Shown here piece after piece: positions 25,326 through 39,531 of a DNA stretch of 64,000 nucleotides. The notes under the pieces were generated by a model that had not been told where the DNA came from, did no database searches, and saw only the letters and a list, made by a program, of their open reading frames with translations. Numbering within the stretch: the first letter of the stretch is position 1; the number at the start of each line of letters is the position of its first letter. Both the position numbers and the translations under genes were made by a program. Source of the stretch: Eriocheir sinensis (lineage: Eukaryota > Arthropoda > Malacostraca > Decapoda > Varunidae); the NCBI RefSeq assembly GCF_024679095.1, contig NC_066563.1, positions 2,862,928 to 2,926,927 of the forward strand, read 5' to 3'.

Positions 25326-26394
25326 CACGGCGCTACACACACACGACGATGCTCAGCCAAAACAAGTAGCACGACGCCTGCCTCATGGGCGCCCGGTGTT
25401 TATCAAGTTTCCTTTAGTCACCTTTCTTCACCTTATGTGTTTGTTTAGCAGCAAGACGAAAGAATAATCTAACCTCTGAGTCTACCCTGCAACACCTATA
25501 AAGAAAACGCGGCGTGAAAACCACTTCCTCCTGTTACAGTCTCGAGTGTGCTCAAGAGCACTGGATCCTGTTATGTCCTGTCTTCACCGTGCAGGCGCTG
25601 GTAACAGAAAAAGTGGCTGAGGGTGACGAAGATGGTATTCCAGGATATGGGGATTGGATGAGCTGAGGTTGAGATGATTATAATTTACCATTAAAATTTG
25701 TTTAAGAACACAAGATTAGACCCAAGTCAGACAATTAAGGTGAGACGGATAGGCAAAGAGGAATAATAATGGTGCGCCGAGATAAAGGGTTAGGGATTCC
25801 GGTTACACACACGCACAAAAAAAAGGGGGGGGAGGGGTGGCTGAAGTAGAAGGGGCATGAGGGCAATGACAACAGCAGTACAGACCCCCACCCACGTGAT
25901 CCCTCCCTCCCCCACTTTTGGGATGACATCACATCTTGGTGGGGGGAAGGCAACACGTGGTGCGCGGCGGGAGGAAGAGGAGGATAAATAAAGGAGTGGA
26001 GGTTGGAGGAAGGGTGAAAACGACGGAAGTAAAATGAACAGTCAAGTGAGGCAGGAGGAAGAAATGGTCGCTCTGCGCCTTTGCTCAGATTCTACAATTG
26101 TTGGTGCTCAAGGGAGGAAGGAAGGGAGAAAAGGGAGGGAGGGAAGGAAGTGGAGGAGGAGGAGCTAAGGTATGGCTCAGTCCACGAGCCAGGCAGCATA
26201 ATGGGTTGGGTTAGATTACCTCACCGGCCCACACTCTGATGTCAGGGGGGACGTTAGGCGGGATGCGGGAAGTTATTGTAAGACGATGCGGCATGGAGAG
26301 GAGACTAAGAAGAGCAGGGAGAGGAAGGAGATGGGATGTACAGGAGGGAATGAAATGAGGGTGATGTGGGCGTGCCGGGGCAGAGGGTATTATA

Positions 26395-26412
26395 GGGGGG
26401 GGGGGGGGGGGG
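26395..26412 (+). repeat. poly-G run of 18
   Basis: Eighteen consecutive G residues at the end of a G/A-rich stretch. It can form a quadruplex and is also a likely site of length error in assembly. Confidence 0.95.
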
Positions 26413-29400
26413 ACGAGGCAGGGATGGCAAGGACCCTCCCAGGCCACGTGTGGTGGGTGGCGGGAAGAGTAAGTTTATGCACAGTCATGAATCACATTTG
26501 TCCCTCTGTCACCCAACAGCCAACTTTTCTGAACTCATTTCACGGACGCAGGTACGGGCACTATCGGTGCCCTTATATTTGCCTTAATCTAATTTTCAGT
26601 TACAATGTTCGGTGGATTTAGTTAAATGTTCAATTCAAGGCTCCAAGCGCCTGCACTGCAAAACACTGTTACACCTCCGTCTCTTTGCTGCTCACTGCTC
26701 ACCACTTACTGAAGTCACCATTTCACGGTCTGTAATTAACCCAAAGTTTTGCGCACGATACACCTGACACTGGTCTGAGAACGACACATGTGTAGTGAGG
26801 CACTGCACTGTACTGCACCACTCTCTGCTCGGTGGTACCAGCGCAACTGAGTGACATCACGTGGTTATTTGGGTGCCAAGTGGCGAAGCAGGAGGCAGAG
26901 CCAGGCTTGTTTTGGGAGGCAGCGCCCCTAGCAGCGCCGTGGCCTCCAGCACAGTTTCATCAGACTCTCAAGCTAGTGGAGCAGCCAGACCCAAGGACAA
27001 CCATCACAAACCCGCTCCGCTTCATCCGAGGCACTACTGCCACACTGAACTGCCTTACTATTGACGTCAATAACACCGTATCCACGATGCGGATGTGTTG
27101 TGCAGAACCAGCACAACCGACCAAGAGGCCACAACACCACAGTCACAACTATAGAGGCGCCGAATAGCCACGCGGGGCAAACAGCCACCCCACGCTTAGG
27201 TCTGCTCGAAGCTCAACTGAGGATTCAAACGCTGGCGGGGCTCCCTGGGGGGGTTGCGGCGGGGGTCCCGCTGCCACTCTATTTGTGGATAGACGCTTCG
27301 AGCCACGTCGTGCCCCCTTGTTCTGTTGTGGAGGGCGATGTCTGCTGCCGCGGCTTTCAGAGTGGTACTGAGGGTGATGGCAAGGTGAGGAAATAATGAG
27401 TTATTACATTCGAGATCCGATAGTAAGACATCGCGCAGTTGGCACATGCCTGATTCACCCTCACACCCCCCGAGCTGACGTCATCGCGGTGGCCCCAGCA
27501 CGGGTGCCAACTGAACTGGTGTTGCCCTCATGTGTTCGGTTACGATGTCTCGCATCACAATTGACTCATTTGTAACACGGCTGCATTCTGTCTTAAGAAA
27601 CCGTGTGTTCTATCTAGATGATTTCTAAGTTTAGCTTGTTATCGCTGATCAGCAGCATCCGGCCCCCGCCTCTGACAGCATCCGTTACAGCATTTATTTC
27701 CTTCTGTGCATTCCTGGCCAGGCGTTGTGCATCACGTTCGCTGCTGGCACGGAGAGGCACTCTGTCACGTTATGCCTTCAAAAGGAAACTACAGTTGTTC
27801 TTACATTCTAGACTCTTCTCATCATCGACACATACGGGAATTCGGACGGGGAGGAAATGCCTCACGCCTTGAGCAAATAAACAAGACCAGGAATAGTCTG
27901 GCGGCGTGCTGAGGGAGGAGGTGGCCACCTTGGCCAGGATGACGCCGTCAACGCTGGCATGCTCCTCCTTGATAATCTCCGAGGGACCAGCCTTGTCACG
28001 GTCTCTGCATCACATCCAACTCGTTCCTTGGCGACTCGTGACTCACAACGCCGCCACTCCGCCGCCAGCAATCCTCTAAGACACGCTCGCTGCCCTAAAA
28101 TATGCCTAGGGGGAGGCGGTTCGGTAGCAACAAGCAGCCACGTTCTTCTGGCCGGCCTCCTGTGTAACAACGTTCAGTGCCAGCATGAAGGAAATCAGGA
28201 AGAGTATCAGCTCACACTCTGGCAACTCTCCCTCCCACCCTCCCCCCTGGTACTAAATATCCCCCTCCTCCTCACACGTGTCTAGAGCACACAAAAACAT
28301 GACCGGTACGCGGCAAACACGACCCCCATGCCCTTACTGCTGCTGATGCTGCTACTGCCGCTGCTGAATACGACAAACGGCACCAACATGTGATTCATCT
28401 ATAATACACAATAATACGAATGCGCGATTGAATTATATTACTTCCCTGTATTTTGTCGTGTCTGAAGATTCAATTAAAAGTCAAAGCTTTATGGCGGAGA
28501 TAAGATAAATCCGTGACACATCAGGTACCGAGCCGTGATAGGTTCATTTTCAAGTAATACTGATAATCCAGGCACGAGGGGCCGTCAGGTAAACACAGGG
28601 CCTCTCTTATAACACTCAGCCCCTCTGTTTAGGCTTCCTCGGCGGCGGCACCCCTTACCTGCACCCCGTCAGCGTCCCTAGCCAGGCCCGGAGTTACTGG
28701 TGTATTCTCCACAGTTTTCCGTATGAACCTAACGTATACGAAACTCACATTTATCTGCTAATTTTCACGAGAACTTTATCAGTTATATATATGATAATTT
28801 CGATAAACACAATGGCACTGAAACACTGGAGTCGAGAAAAGAAATAAACAAACCCAGACTGTGCGAGCGGTCTAGTATTCCTTGATATGAGGTAGATTAT
28901 TATCCCTTCCCCTTCCTTGCGTCCCCTCGCAGCTCTGTGTTCCGACACGCTCCCCTCACTTGCAAAACGGACGCTAACAACAACTTGTAACTTTTCTTCC
29001 TGAGTTTCCAGCAAAGTTCCTTGTGTGTGCTTTACCGCCGCCCTGCCGTGACGCGGTGCCAATCAAGGAGCCGGTACGGTTCAAGGGCACACTGGCGTAG
29101 CGCAGCGGAAGCACATCTCTCCACACAACTTCACAACACGAATCAAAGCTCACAATCAGGGTGCACCGGATACACGCGAGAGGAAGCGAGGTGCTGCTCC
29201 TTCTCGCCCCTTCAAGAGACTGAGGGTCTGGGCACGGGCAGCCTGGGCAGGTCTTGGTAGCTGTGGGAATCCTATGCCCACCCCGCCCCTAGCTCACCCT
29301 CACCCTCACCACGTTGCCGTGTGGGGAGAGAGGGCGAGAAGGGGAGAAAGGACACGACGGTGAGAGCAAAACAGACTGATGAATGGCAACGCTGTTCCCT

Positions 29401-30417
29401 CTGAGGCGGTCCGGGCATTTCACACATTCCTGATCTCCGCTATTCTTGGACACTATAATTCCGCTACTGCAAAGGTATCACTACCGGTACGAGGGACGGG
29501 TGCCGCCTTGTGAAGCACCGCCGCCCCAGGTTACGCGAGCTGTGTCTGGGGAGCAAGTCAACACTGCGGGGTGGGGTGGGCAGGGGATTGGGACACAGCT
29601 GTGGCTAAACCGGGGTGAGCGGCAACTTGATCCTGGGTCACCAATAAGGGGGAAAGGGAAGAAGGGAGAGGCCAGACAGATGGGCGAGTCCTGGGGCGAC
29701 ATGAGGTGCCTGGCAGCGGCTATGGACTGGCCAGTCTGCGTGTAAACACCTGGTGTTGCAGGAACTCCACCAATATTGATCCACCTCCACCACTATAGCG
29801 TCCCGGCCACCCCACCACGTAGCCACCGAGTTAAGACTTTTGTTCTTGATGTAAGCCACGTGTCCACAAATACGGGCAAAAAGAATATGCACGGTGGATA
29901 AAAAGTTAAGGTACAACAGTAGTACATTTATAACCAGCCTCAGTGGCGCCCCAACACAGGTGTGAGGCAGCTGCTGCAAGTGTCGGGCCCTCGCACTGAC
30001 TTCCCCCCTGCCTCGCCTCCCACTCCTGACGCCCGGCAGGCTGTGGTCACGAATATCACCAAGACCTGAGACCTCTCCGTGTGGGAAGAGTCCAAGCTGA
30101 TAGTATGGGTGGGGCGGGAGGCATCGCAGCACGGGGGGAGAGAGGAGAGAAGGAGGGCAATCGAGTAAAGGTTGGGAAGGCGTAAGGGAGGGGACAAGAG
30201 TCACGTCATCAATGAGGCCAGTAGCTGCCGATATCTCCCCGCCGCAACGTTCTCTTCCTCCCCACCTCCCTCACACCGACACTGTTATTATCTCTCTCTC
30301 TCTCTCTCTCTCTCATTTTCTTACTCTTTTCCACCAATATTCTTTAGTGTAATCCTGATACATTTTATTTCCAACTGTTCAGTTTGATTGATTACTGAGT
30401 TTAAGGTATAATTTTCT

Positions 30418-30423
<6 letters not shown>

Positions 30424-30484
<61 letters not shown>
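30424..30484. repeat. (CT)n microsatellite
   Basis: About 61 bp of CT dinucleotide; a shorter CT array lies at 30291-30314. Confidence 0.95.
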
Positions 30485-30488
<4 letters not shown>

Positions 30489-31855
30489 ACTGAGGAGTGG
30501 CTCGGGTGACTGGTCAATATCACGTCGAGCTTGATGACTGTGCTAAGCTCCAGAAAAAAACTGTTAAATGGCTTTCTCCAAACATTTACGTCGAGCTGGC
30601 AGGGTGAAATTTAATAACAGCGCAAGTTTACACATTCCTTAGAATGAGATTTCGTAGTACTTCCGCTGATAAGCAAATAAGAGGGATTTCCACTACGAAA
30701 GAATGTTGAAACAAGTGACGATAAGGGGATACACATTATCAGTCATAATTTGGTTTATAATTTTCTTCTAGCAAGGGTATCGATTCCAGGGCACCATGGG
30801 GTCTCCTATTTCATCTTGTTTCTCCCAGACGGAATTACTACAAAACCTGCCAAACCCGATCCCTTTTCCTCGGCTCCTTCCCACACCGTAGCCTTTCGCC
30901 CGTCCCTTGGGTGTGAGAAAAATAATGTGCAAATCAGATACTTTCTTAACACGAGCGAGAGCTGTGAGGTTAAGGCTGTGAGGGGGAGGAGAGGGAGGAC
31001 AGGATGGTAGGGAGGCGAGCATTATTCAGACTTGCTGCCGCCTGAGTGAGAGTAGTTGACCTTGTTCCCGATCCAAGACAGGCCACTGAGTGCGAATGTC
31101 AATGTGTTGATAAGCTGCTCCCCTCGACGCACTTGGCACGACACAGGAACTTCAACTTTGTACTCGTGTCAATGTCTGATCCCTCCGACAAGCATTCTCC
31201 TGGCTAGACTCGTGACCTTGGGATGGTGATGGTGGTGGTGGTGTCATTTGTTTGACATCTCACTTTCTGCTTGTGCCACTGACGCCCCGCTCCCCCCCCT
31301 TTGGTATGAAGTGCGTTTGGCAATAACATGTGGCGCCGATGCACGGAGGGAAGGGAAGGAAAATATTTAAGAACGGAAACTATGTAAGGAAAGGGAGGTG
31401 GGGAGGGTATAAATTGTGGAGCAGGAAGGAAAGGAAGGGCGGGGAACAGTGGATGGGGCAGCCGGACGGGCGGGTAGCACATTAAAAGAGGTGACGCAAA
31501 AATAGGTGAATGCAGGTGTGTTCTCATCCGGTCAGCCGCCATCGGTTAGTCGCAACACCCACGCCCGCATCCCACACCCATGACGTCACGCCGCGGAGCT
31601 ACCCACTCGCTTCTCCAGCAGGAGGTGACGTGATGCTCTGATCAAGTACCAACGCGTAAACCCAACATGCAAAAATTAATAGCCACAGCCTGAGGTCGGC
31701 TTAGACACTCTGTGGGGGCGGCTGGAGGGCGTACAACACACTTGTGACAGTGATCAGCAGTAACTAGTTGGCCGGAGATTAAGTTCCCAGGCACATCCCT
31801 CGCCAGGTGACAGCTCGTCCTGTCACCTCCCCTCGCCGTGCAGGACAGTGGTTTT

Positions 31856-31925
31856 CGAAAAGGGAGGTGTTACTTTACGTAATGTCGGCTCGAAAAGGGA
31901 GGTGTTACTTTACGTAATGTCGGCT
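31856..31925. repeat. perfect 35-bp tandem duplication
   Basis: The 35-bp unit beginning CGAAAAGGGAGGTG at 31856 is repeated without a mismatch at 31891-31925, which indicates a recent duplication. Confidence 0.95.
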
Positions 31926-32235
31926 GTCATATTTACATATCCACAAATTTATTAAAACACAGTCAATGTCGAATATGAGTTTCAAAGTATTTCCTAAAAT
32001 AGTGCTTAAAATCTTATTAAAGAGGCATGTAAATGGGGAATGAAAACGATGAATGATATACCTAAGGCATGAATGATATAATAAATTATATTGTCAACAT
32101 TAAGGAGAAGCCATCAGCGTTACCAACACAAACTACACTTGCAGTCAACGCCACAAGAAGTACCTGTCAACACCACGACATAAAATGGCGGTGACAACTG
32201 ACAACACAAGGGGTTTCAACACCGCCGCCACTCAC

Positions 32236-32287
32236 CATCCAGCAGAAGGCGCGAATCCCTTACGACGGTGCAAGTTCTGATTCCCAT
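32236..32287 (-). CDS. klar: klarsicht-like protein, candidate short alternative first coding exon (17 codons)
   Basis: The ATG at 32287 opens MGIRTCTVVRDSRLLLD and reaches a strong donor GGATG|GTGAGT in phase 1. The in-frame reading upstream stays open for about 20 codons and then meets a TGA near 32355, with no convincing acceptor between, so it behaves like a first exon. Spliced to 13243 it gives LLLD-GIVQRWEVLQ and a protein of about 408 residues: the shared spectrin-like segments plus KASH. The call rests on the donor, the phase and the upstream stop. A chance match cannot be excluded because the ORF is short. Confidence 0.4.
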
Positions 32288-34040
<1,753 letters not shown>

Positions 34041-34146
34041 TTTGTACTTCCTGCAGCTCGGGCTCCAACGATCCGTCCATTTGCAGGTGTGGCAGGATGT
34101 CCATGAGGCACTTGAGGTTGGTCTCGGTGGTGGCCACGATCTCCGC
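34041..34146 (-). CDS. klar: klarsicht-like protein, start of the first spectrin-like segment (long isoform only)
   Basis: This 106-nt exon enters in phase 0 (CCTCGCCAG|GCG) and leaves in phase 1 (GTACAAA|GTGAGT). The product is AEIVATTETNLKCLMDILPH, then LQMDGSLEPELQEVQ. Two short helices precede the IVQRWEVLQ helix of the next exon, 20.8 kb away. This is the last exon unique to the long isoform. Confidence 0.8.
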
Positions 34147-35681
34147 CTGGCGAGGGAGACAAGGCGACGCTACAGACCTGTCCTTTATCTCACACTTCGC
34201 CGCCATATATAGGAGTACACGTAACCTCTTGTTGTGTAATGTTACGCGCGTCTAGCTTCCTCCCTTGCTATAACATACACTTATTCATGCGCCATCTTAC
34301 AGTGTTTATTTGTTTACTGTAATATGGGTCAAGTTCTTGCCGCCATAAACTCGCAGTGTGTTATTCTCCATACCAATATTACCGTTTGATACAAGCGTCA
34401 CTGATCTTCGTCGCCACACAAACTTGATAAATATACTGTTATACGATACTCTCCACGCTATTAAGTTACAAAGCTTAATGGGTGGAGGTAACTTATCGCT
34501 GTCCACAAATACTCACGCGGACTCCTTTTCCGCTCTGTTGTCAGCCTTATCGGTGCGTCACTATCGTGGGTTCACTGATATACAGCAACATAATAACACG
34601 TCAGCTGTATTTCTTCTCGTAATCTTCACTAAACAGAAGGTGACACTCCGCGCCCCACTCTCGCCAGCTGGGGAGTGACTGGTGGTTCTGGTCAGACCAG
34701 CTCCGCACCATGTGTCTTCTCAGGGACGCGGTTTCGCCCCCACAACGGTGTAGCCACTTCCCCAAACTCCAGTGTATTCCCCTACACCCTCACCACCGCC
34801 TCATTTCCGACCAGCTGCCGCTTACCGTGTTGTGGTTCCCTGCGTACAATGGACCCCCTCGTTGCCACACTTCCTGCCTCCAATCATTTTCTTTTACACT
34901 TTCCCTGCCGTTCAACACTTTTTCTTTTCTAGGCGCCGGCGTGTTTTGGCTCCATAAATAAGCAAATGTCGGTTGTTTTGAGTCACACTGTTCGCGGTTA
35001 ACCGAGTCTAGAGTTTAAGTAAAAGCAGGCGTTTGATAGCTTAATGAGGACGCTTCATATGGCAACAGTGTGTGCGTATGTCAGGGGGCCTCACCTTATG
35101 ATTATTGAGGCCAAGTTTCACTTGTTACGGAGGCTTAATCAGGCAGACAAAGGTGGATAGCTTGACTTTACTCAGGAAATAATTTATATAATGATACGCT
35201 TGGAGTTACGTCTCAGATCGAACGATAAGAGGATACGGGTACAGGAGAAAGCGTGGCCTTCGTGCACCTGAAAGAAGCGAACAATCAACATGCAAAACAC
35301 ACAGGAAGGCGCGACAGGGCGCTGTATTCACTGCGTCTTGCATGTCAAGGCCACGACGCTCACCAAAGAAAACGGGTTGAGTCAACACAACAGAAAAGTG
35401 CAGCGCATCCATGGTGGACTAACATATTTCTTTTTGGTATTTCGTTGGGGATATACCCCAAGGGAGGAAGGCGGTGCATACCGCGCAATAAAAAATAATG
35501 GCTGAGAAATCAATCAGTATAACCCAAGATTAACCAAAATATATGTCTAGGGTTATAGTTTTATTATGACCACTTTGTTGCAAAATTTAGGGTTAGGTGC
35601 CCGACTTTATAACTATGATCCCTCTTACTACTTGTGGAGTTCGTTTAGCACACAAAAAACAAAAGCAATTTGTTTACTTAC
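34147..35681 (-). other. intron
   Basis: This 1.5-kb intron has no long repeat, no phase-compatible exon and no RNA gene that I can see. Confidence 0.6.
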
Positions 35682-36005
35682 ATAATCTAGGCCAAGGCCC
35701 GCTTCACTGGAGTACTTTTTGAAGACATTCTCGGTGACAGCAAGTTGTGACCTGGACTGCTCGATGACGTGGTGCAGGTCGTCCAGGTCAGAGTCGGAGT
35801 CGAGGTCTCGAGGACCCGACGGTGCCAGGGAGCGGCGGAGGCGGCGGTGCGGTGGCGTGCGGCGGCCGCGGGGAGGCACCCCGGAGAAGGAAGAGGCGCC
35901 GTCAGAATCTATATATTTGCGGTAGTCGTCGCCAAACTCCAGGAGTCTGCGGGCCGCATCCTGGTCGATGTCTTCCGAATACGGCTCACTCAGGTACTTG
36001 TACTC
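35682..36005 (-). CDS. klar: klarsicht-like protein, conserved-looking acidic helix plus Arg-rich linker
   Basis: This 324-nt exon is in phase 0 at both ends (GTCCCGCAG|GAG and GATTAT|GTAAGT). It begins EYKYLSEPYSEDIDQDAARR, followed by LLEFGDDYRKYIDSDGASS, an ordered-looking segment with the feel of a conserved family motif. An Arg/Pro-rich linker and an acidic run (DLDSDSDLDDLHHVIE) follow, then a helix (SRSQLAVTENVFKKYSSEAG). It marks the change from the disordered N-terminal half to the helical half. LLEFGDDYRKYID would be a good probe for telling klarsicht from nesprin/MSP-300. Confidence 0.85.
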
Positions 36006-36283
36006 CTGCGGGACACGAACGTCAGGGTTAGTTACAACAAGTGTGGGTGCTGGGTAAACTATCTGCATGCACTCCTTTACTTATCAAGGTTTACTTTTTT
36101 TTTCAGTAAAGGAGACAGATTGGGGGCTAAACAAAAAATCCTCTTGAGAATTTTTAACATAGAAAAAGCCTGGAAAATGTTGCCCCTATGAATCCTCAAC
36201 TAAGTTTCAAGAGATGCTATGATATTCCCCTCTTCAAAATCTTTCAAAACAACCTTTTTTTCCCTTTATTTTTAGCCTCTTAC

Positions 36284-36570
36284 CTGGTAGGGGTCCCATG
36301 CCTGCTCGGAGAGGGAGCTCATGTCCTCGTGGGTGTTCTGGCCATCCTGGTCACTCTGTGTAAGGCTACGAGCAGTGTGAGCTGGGCTGCGGCTGGACTG
36401 CAACTCCCTGATGATGGGCTCAGGACTGGCGGGCCGGGAGTCGTCGCTGGAATAGCAACTCTTCCCTTGGTGACGGGTTGGTGTTCGAGGCACACCAAGC
36501 ACAGCCCCGCAGTCTGAAACACACTTCTCTGTGGAGGAGGTCATGCCCCCAGACCCAGCACGGCAACCAC
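36284..36570 (-). CDS. klar: klarsicht-like protein, disordered Ser/Pro-rich exon
   Basis: This 287-nt exon enters in phase 1 (TCTTTTCCAG|GT) and leaves in phase 0 (TACCAG|GTAAGA). The product includes GCRAGSGGMTSSTEKCVSDC and continues through KSCYSSDDSRPASPEPIIRE to HEDMSSLSEQAWDPYQ. It is mostly polar and disordered, with SP sites that could be phosphorylated. No domain is recognised; the call rests on frame continuity with both neighbours. Confidence 0.8.
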
Positions 36571-37155
36571 CTGGAAAAGAAAGAGACTCAATGTACATTC
36601 TCTTCATTACAACACTTACTGTGTTGTTCAATGATGGTGAGGCAACATAACTTCATTGTGTCATAAACTTATTGCCATCATACATCTAAACACTTGCATC
36701 ACTACCATCACTCCCTTTCAGAATTGATTTGTTCCATGATAGTGAGAACAGTGTTGTACTGCAGTAATGAGTAACCATACACTTATCACATACAGCAGCA
36801 CTTGCAGCATCAAAGACGACTGGTGATACTTCTTTATGTATTGTGAGTATTAAGACAAAACTTATTTAACATTGTGTAATATTACTTATACATTGTACAA
36901 ACAAGTGAGCGTCCCTTAATCTCACAAGAAATCTGTTGCAGCATTAATGTGCCTACAGTTGACTGACAGATAATACACTGATTATAAGTTGTAAGTATTA
37001 GACTTGCACAAAAGAAAATATATGGTATTATTTACTTAAACTGTTTACATATGAGGCACTAGATAAACATGAGACAAACACAAACTATGTCCTGAGGTGC
37101 TGTTTAACTTTGATTTGGCTTCGTGGCATCTGAGTACCGCAACCCCACAACTCAC
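36571..37155 (-). other. intron
   Basis: This 585-bp AT-rich intron shows nothing beyond its splice sites. Confidence 0.6.
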
Positions 37156-37321
37156 CAGAGAAAGATGAACTCTTGACGATCTGCCGCCTGGAGTGGGAGC
37201 ACGTGTCCGAGCCCGAAGAGTGTGACTTTGAGAAGCGCCGCGCCGGGGACCCCTGGAAATTGTCTGAGCCTCCGGACAGGTTGAGGGCGATGCCTTCAGA
37301 GCCAGAATCCGTCCGTCTCCC
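37156..37321 (-). CDS. klar: klarsicht-like protein, Ser/Arg-rich exon
   Basis: This 166-nt exon enters in phase 0 (CTGTTTTCAG|GGG) and leaves in phase 1 (TCTCTG|GTGAGT). The product GRRTDSGSEGIALNLSGGSD runs on to SKSHSSGSDTCSHSRRQIVK. It is low-complexity, Ser-rich and probably disordered. The acceptor lies about 110 nt downstream, in transcript sense, of a (CT)n array. Confidence 0.8.
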
Positions 37322-37425
37322 CTGAAAACAGGTAGAAAACGAGTTATTTTCGTTCCTTGCATGGGATACTTTGTTAAGTGTCAGGACACATCTATTACAG
37401 CAAAAACAAAAAGACGGAGATTTTA

Positions 37426-37524
<99 letters not shown>

Positions 37525-37771
37525 CCAATAACATGCTGCTGATATAACAAAGAGCAAATGGGATATGTCAATTTAGTCCCTGGGCTGTCTTGATACCCCC
37601 CCCATGACAATTTGGTACGAAGAACAAAATAATGTAGGATGAAGCCTGAGCATGAGAGGGTGCAGACATGTGTTAACTCCTACATTAAGAAGTTGGAAAG
37701 CATAAAGATAAGCATGAAAGGACTGACAAGACATTATGAGTATTAGACCATATCTTTTTACTGTTACTCAC
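37322..37771 (-). other. intron with long (CT)n tract
   Basis: This 450-bp intron is dominated by a 91-bp AG array (CT in the transcript) at 37431-37521, upstream of the 37321 acceptor. Confidence 0.65.
37431..37521. repeat. (AG)n microsatellite, about 91 bp
   Basis: A pure AG array. The transcript carries it as a polypyrimidine CU tract about 110 nt before a 3' splice site. Confidence 0.96.
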
Positions 37772-38030
37772 CTGAGATAGATTGGATTTCCTGCGAGCCC
37801 TCGTCTTCTTTCTCCTGAGGGACCCTGTGGCGCAGCTGCTGGGGGAGTGGCGCCCTGACGAAGCGATGGAGGTGGTGATGGTGGTGGAGTTCGTCATGTT
37901 AGCCAGACTTGCGGCGGTGGCGGGGGAAGGTGCGGTGATGGTGGTGGTTGTGGCATCACCCGGGGAGCTGTTGATGGCGGTGTCCGTGGTGGAGGTGATG
38001 GTGGTGTTGGGGGAGGTGGTGGTTGCCCCG
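37772..38030 (-). CDS. klar: klarsicht-like protein, Thr-rich exon ending in a basic cluster
   Basis: This 259-nt exon enters in phase 2 (TCTTCTGCAG|CGG) and leaves in phase 0 (CTCAG|GTGAGT). The first two thirds are Thr-rich (GATTTSPNTTITSTTDT, then DATTTTITAPSPATAAS), encoded by imperfect ACC runs. The end is strongly basic (SLRRKKTRARRKSN), a possible nuclear-localisation-like or membrane-contact cluster. Junction codons on both sides fit the neighbours. Confidence 0.8.
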
Positions 38031-38793
38031 CTGCAGAAGATAAAACGTGGGGGTGAGGTGTGGTGATGCTCGTTCTAATTCATGATATTGGAAGTTTAAT
38101 TTTTTTGCGTGTGTGTATTTTTGTGTATTTAGTGGGTGTGTTTACAGTCTTGGGAAGCACACACACTCATACAACGTCCCCGTGAATCAATATTTACTTA
38201 CGCCATGTTAATGTTTTTTCCACCGCGTGATCAAAACCTTATCTAATAAAGCGACATTCCCTCATCTAATAAACACATCTCTCGACACTTCGTATAGGAA
38301 AATGATCTCAAAAGTAGGGCCAAAACATCAAGCGCAAACAGACCGCGCGCGGCCTATATAGAACTGCCCAAGAGAGCGGTGATTAGTGAGTCCAGGTCAG
38401 GCACTTTCACAGCATTGCGCAGCCTCCACTCGTGAGATGATGATGCCGGGGGAGCTACGGACGCAGGGACGGCTCTGGGCCCTATTAACAAACATTTCAG
38501 GGCTAACAAACCTATACCGACAAGGCTTTTAGAGGTTGTGTTTGTAATTCCATAGGTAGTTTAATAAGCCTAGTGATAGTTTGACAAGACTTCTGCACCA
38601 TGAATGTGAAAAGAACTCATGAGAACCCAACTAATGTCCTTTGTGGCCTTTGGAGGTAGTTGTTAGGAGAGTCGGAAGCGTCTGAAAATAGAGGCCCTGG
38701 CTTTTTCGGATAGGCATTGTGTGGGTCTTCTCGTATACATTAATGGCACGGGGACAATATTTAGCAGATCTCTACGCAGAAGTATATACCGAA

Positions 38794-38916
<123 letters not shown>

Positions 38917-39483
38917 CAAGGTGTCACTTCTCCTACGTGACTCAGAGTAAAGGTATGTATTGTGGATGTGACTTTCTACTCTCTGTTCGCTTTCCGCCGT
39001 TCACCTTGTGCAAGCCGCGCCTCGCCGCCATCCAGGCCACCACAAGCCCTCTACCGCACCAATTTCCCGCCAGCCAAGCAGAGGGTGAGAGCAGAATCTG
39101 GGGAAGAAATTTCTGGCCTGACAGAGAGGCTGGCGGTATGCGTGGCAGTGACAGGCTCTGGATACAGACAATCACTTGCGCTTCGCTGCTGACGACTCAC
39201 ACTCAGGAGGAAAAGGCTTTGGATTTTTTGCTCGAGTATATCACTTTTTATTCAAACGTTTGCTTTTTCTATTCATGGTGAAGAGTTCATAGCCACAGTT
39301 TTACAATGGCCACAAAACGGGTCACTGAACGTCCTCCGTCAAGGCTTGGGCGGGAGTGAATGCTGCACGCCGCGGCGCCGCCCCCTTCCCCTCCTCGCAG
39401 CCGGCCAGCCTCACGCACTTCCGGGTGAGGCTGACGGCCAGTCTGGCGTGACCAGTAGGAAGGTTCTGCTCACTCGTGTGAGA

Positions 39484-39497
39484 GTGTGTGTGTGTGT

Positions 39498-39531
<34 letters not shown>
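39484..39531. repeat. (GT)n microsatellite beside a donor site
   Basis: A GT array with one interruption. In the transcript it is a CA repeat that begins about 16 nt downstream of the GTGAGT donor at 39552-39547. Confidence 0.93.

Larger units (their letters stand above)
25326..32235 (-). other. upstream part of the 20.8-kb intron; probable promoter region of the giant-exon isoform at its left end
   Basis: No coding exon was found here. The bases just right of 25325 should hold the 5' UTR and promoter of the giant-exon transcript, but I see no clear TATA box on the minus strand. The stretch contains purine-rich DNA at 26.1-26.4 kb ending in an 18-G run, TC arrays at 30291-30314 and 30424-30484, and a perfect 35-bp duplication at 31856-31925. 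Scattered ORFs show no domain. Confidence 0.5.
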
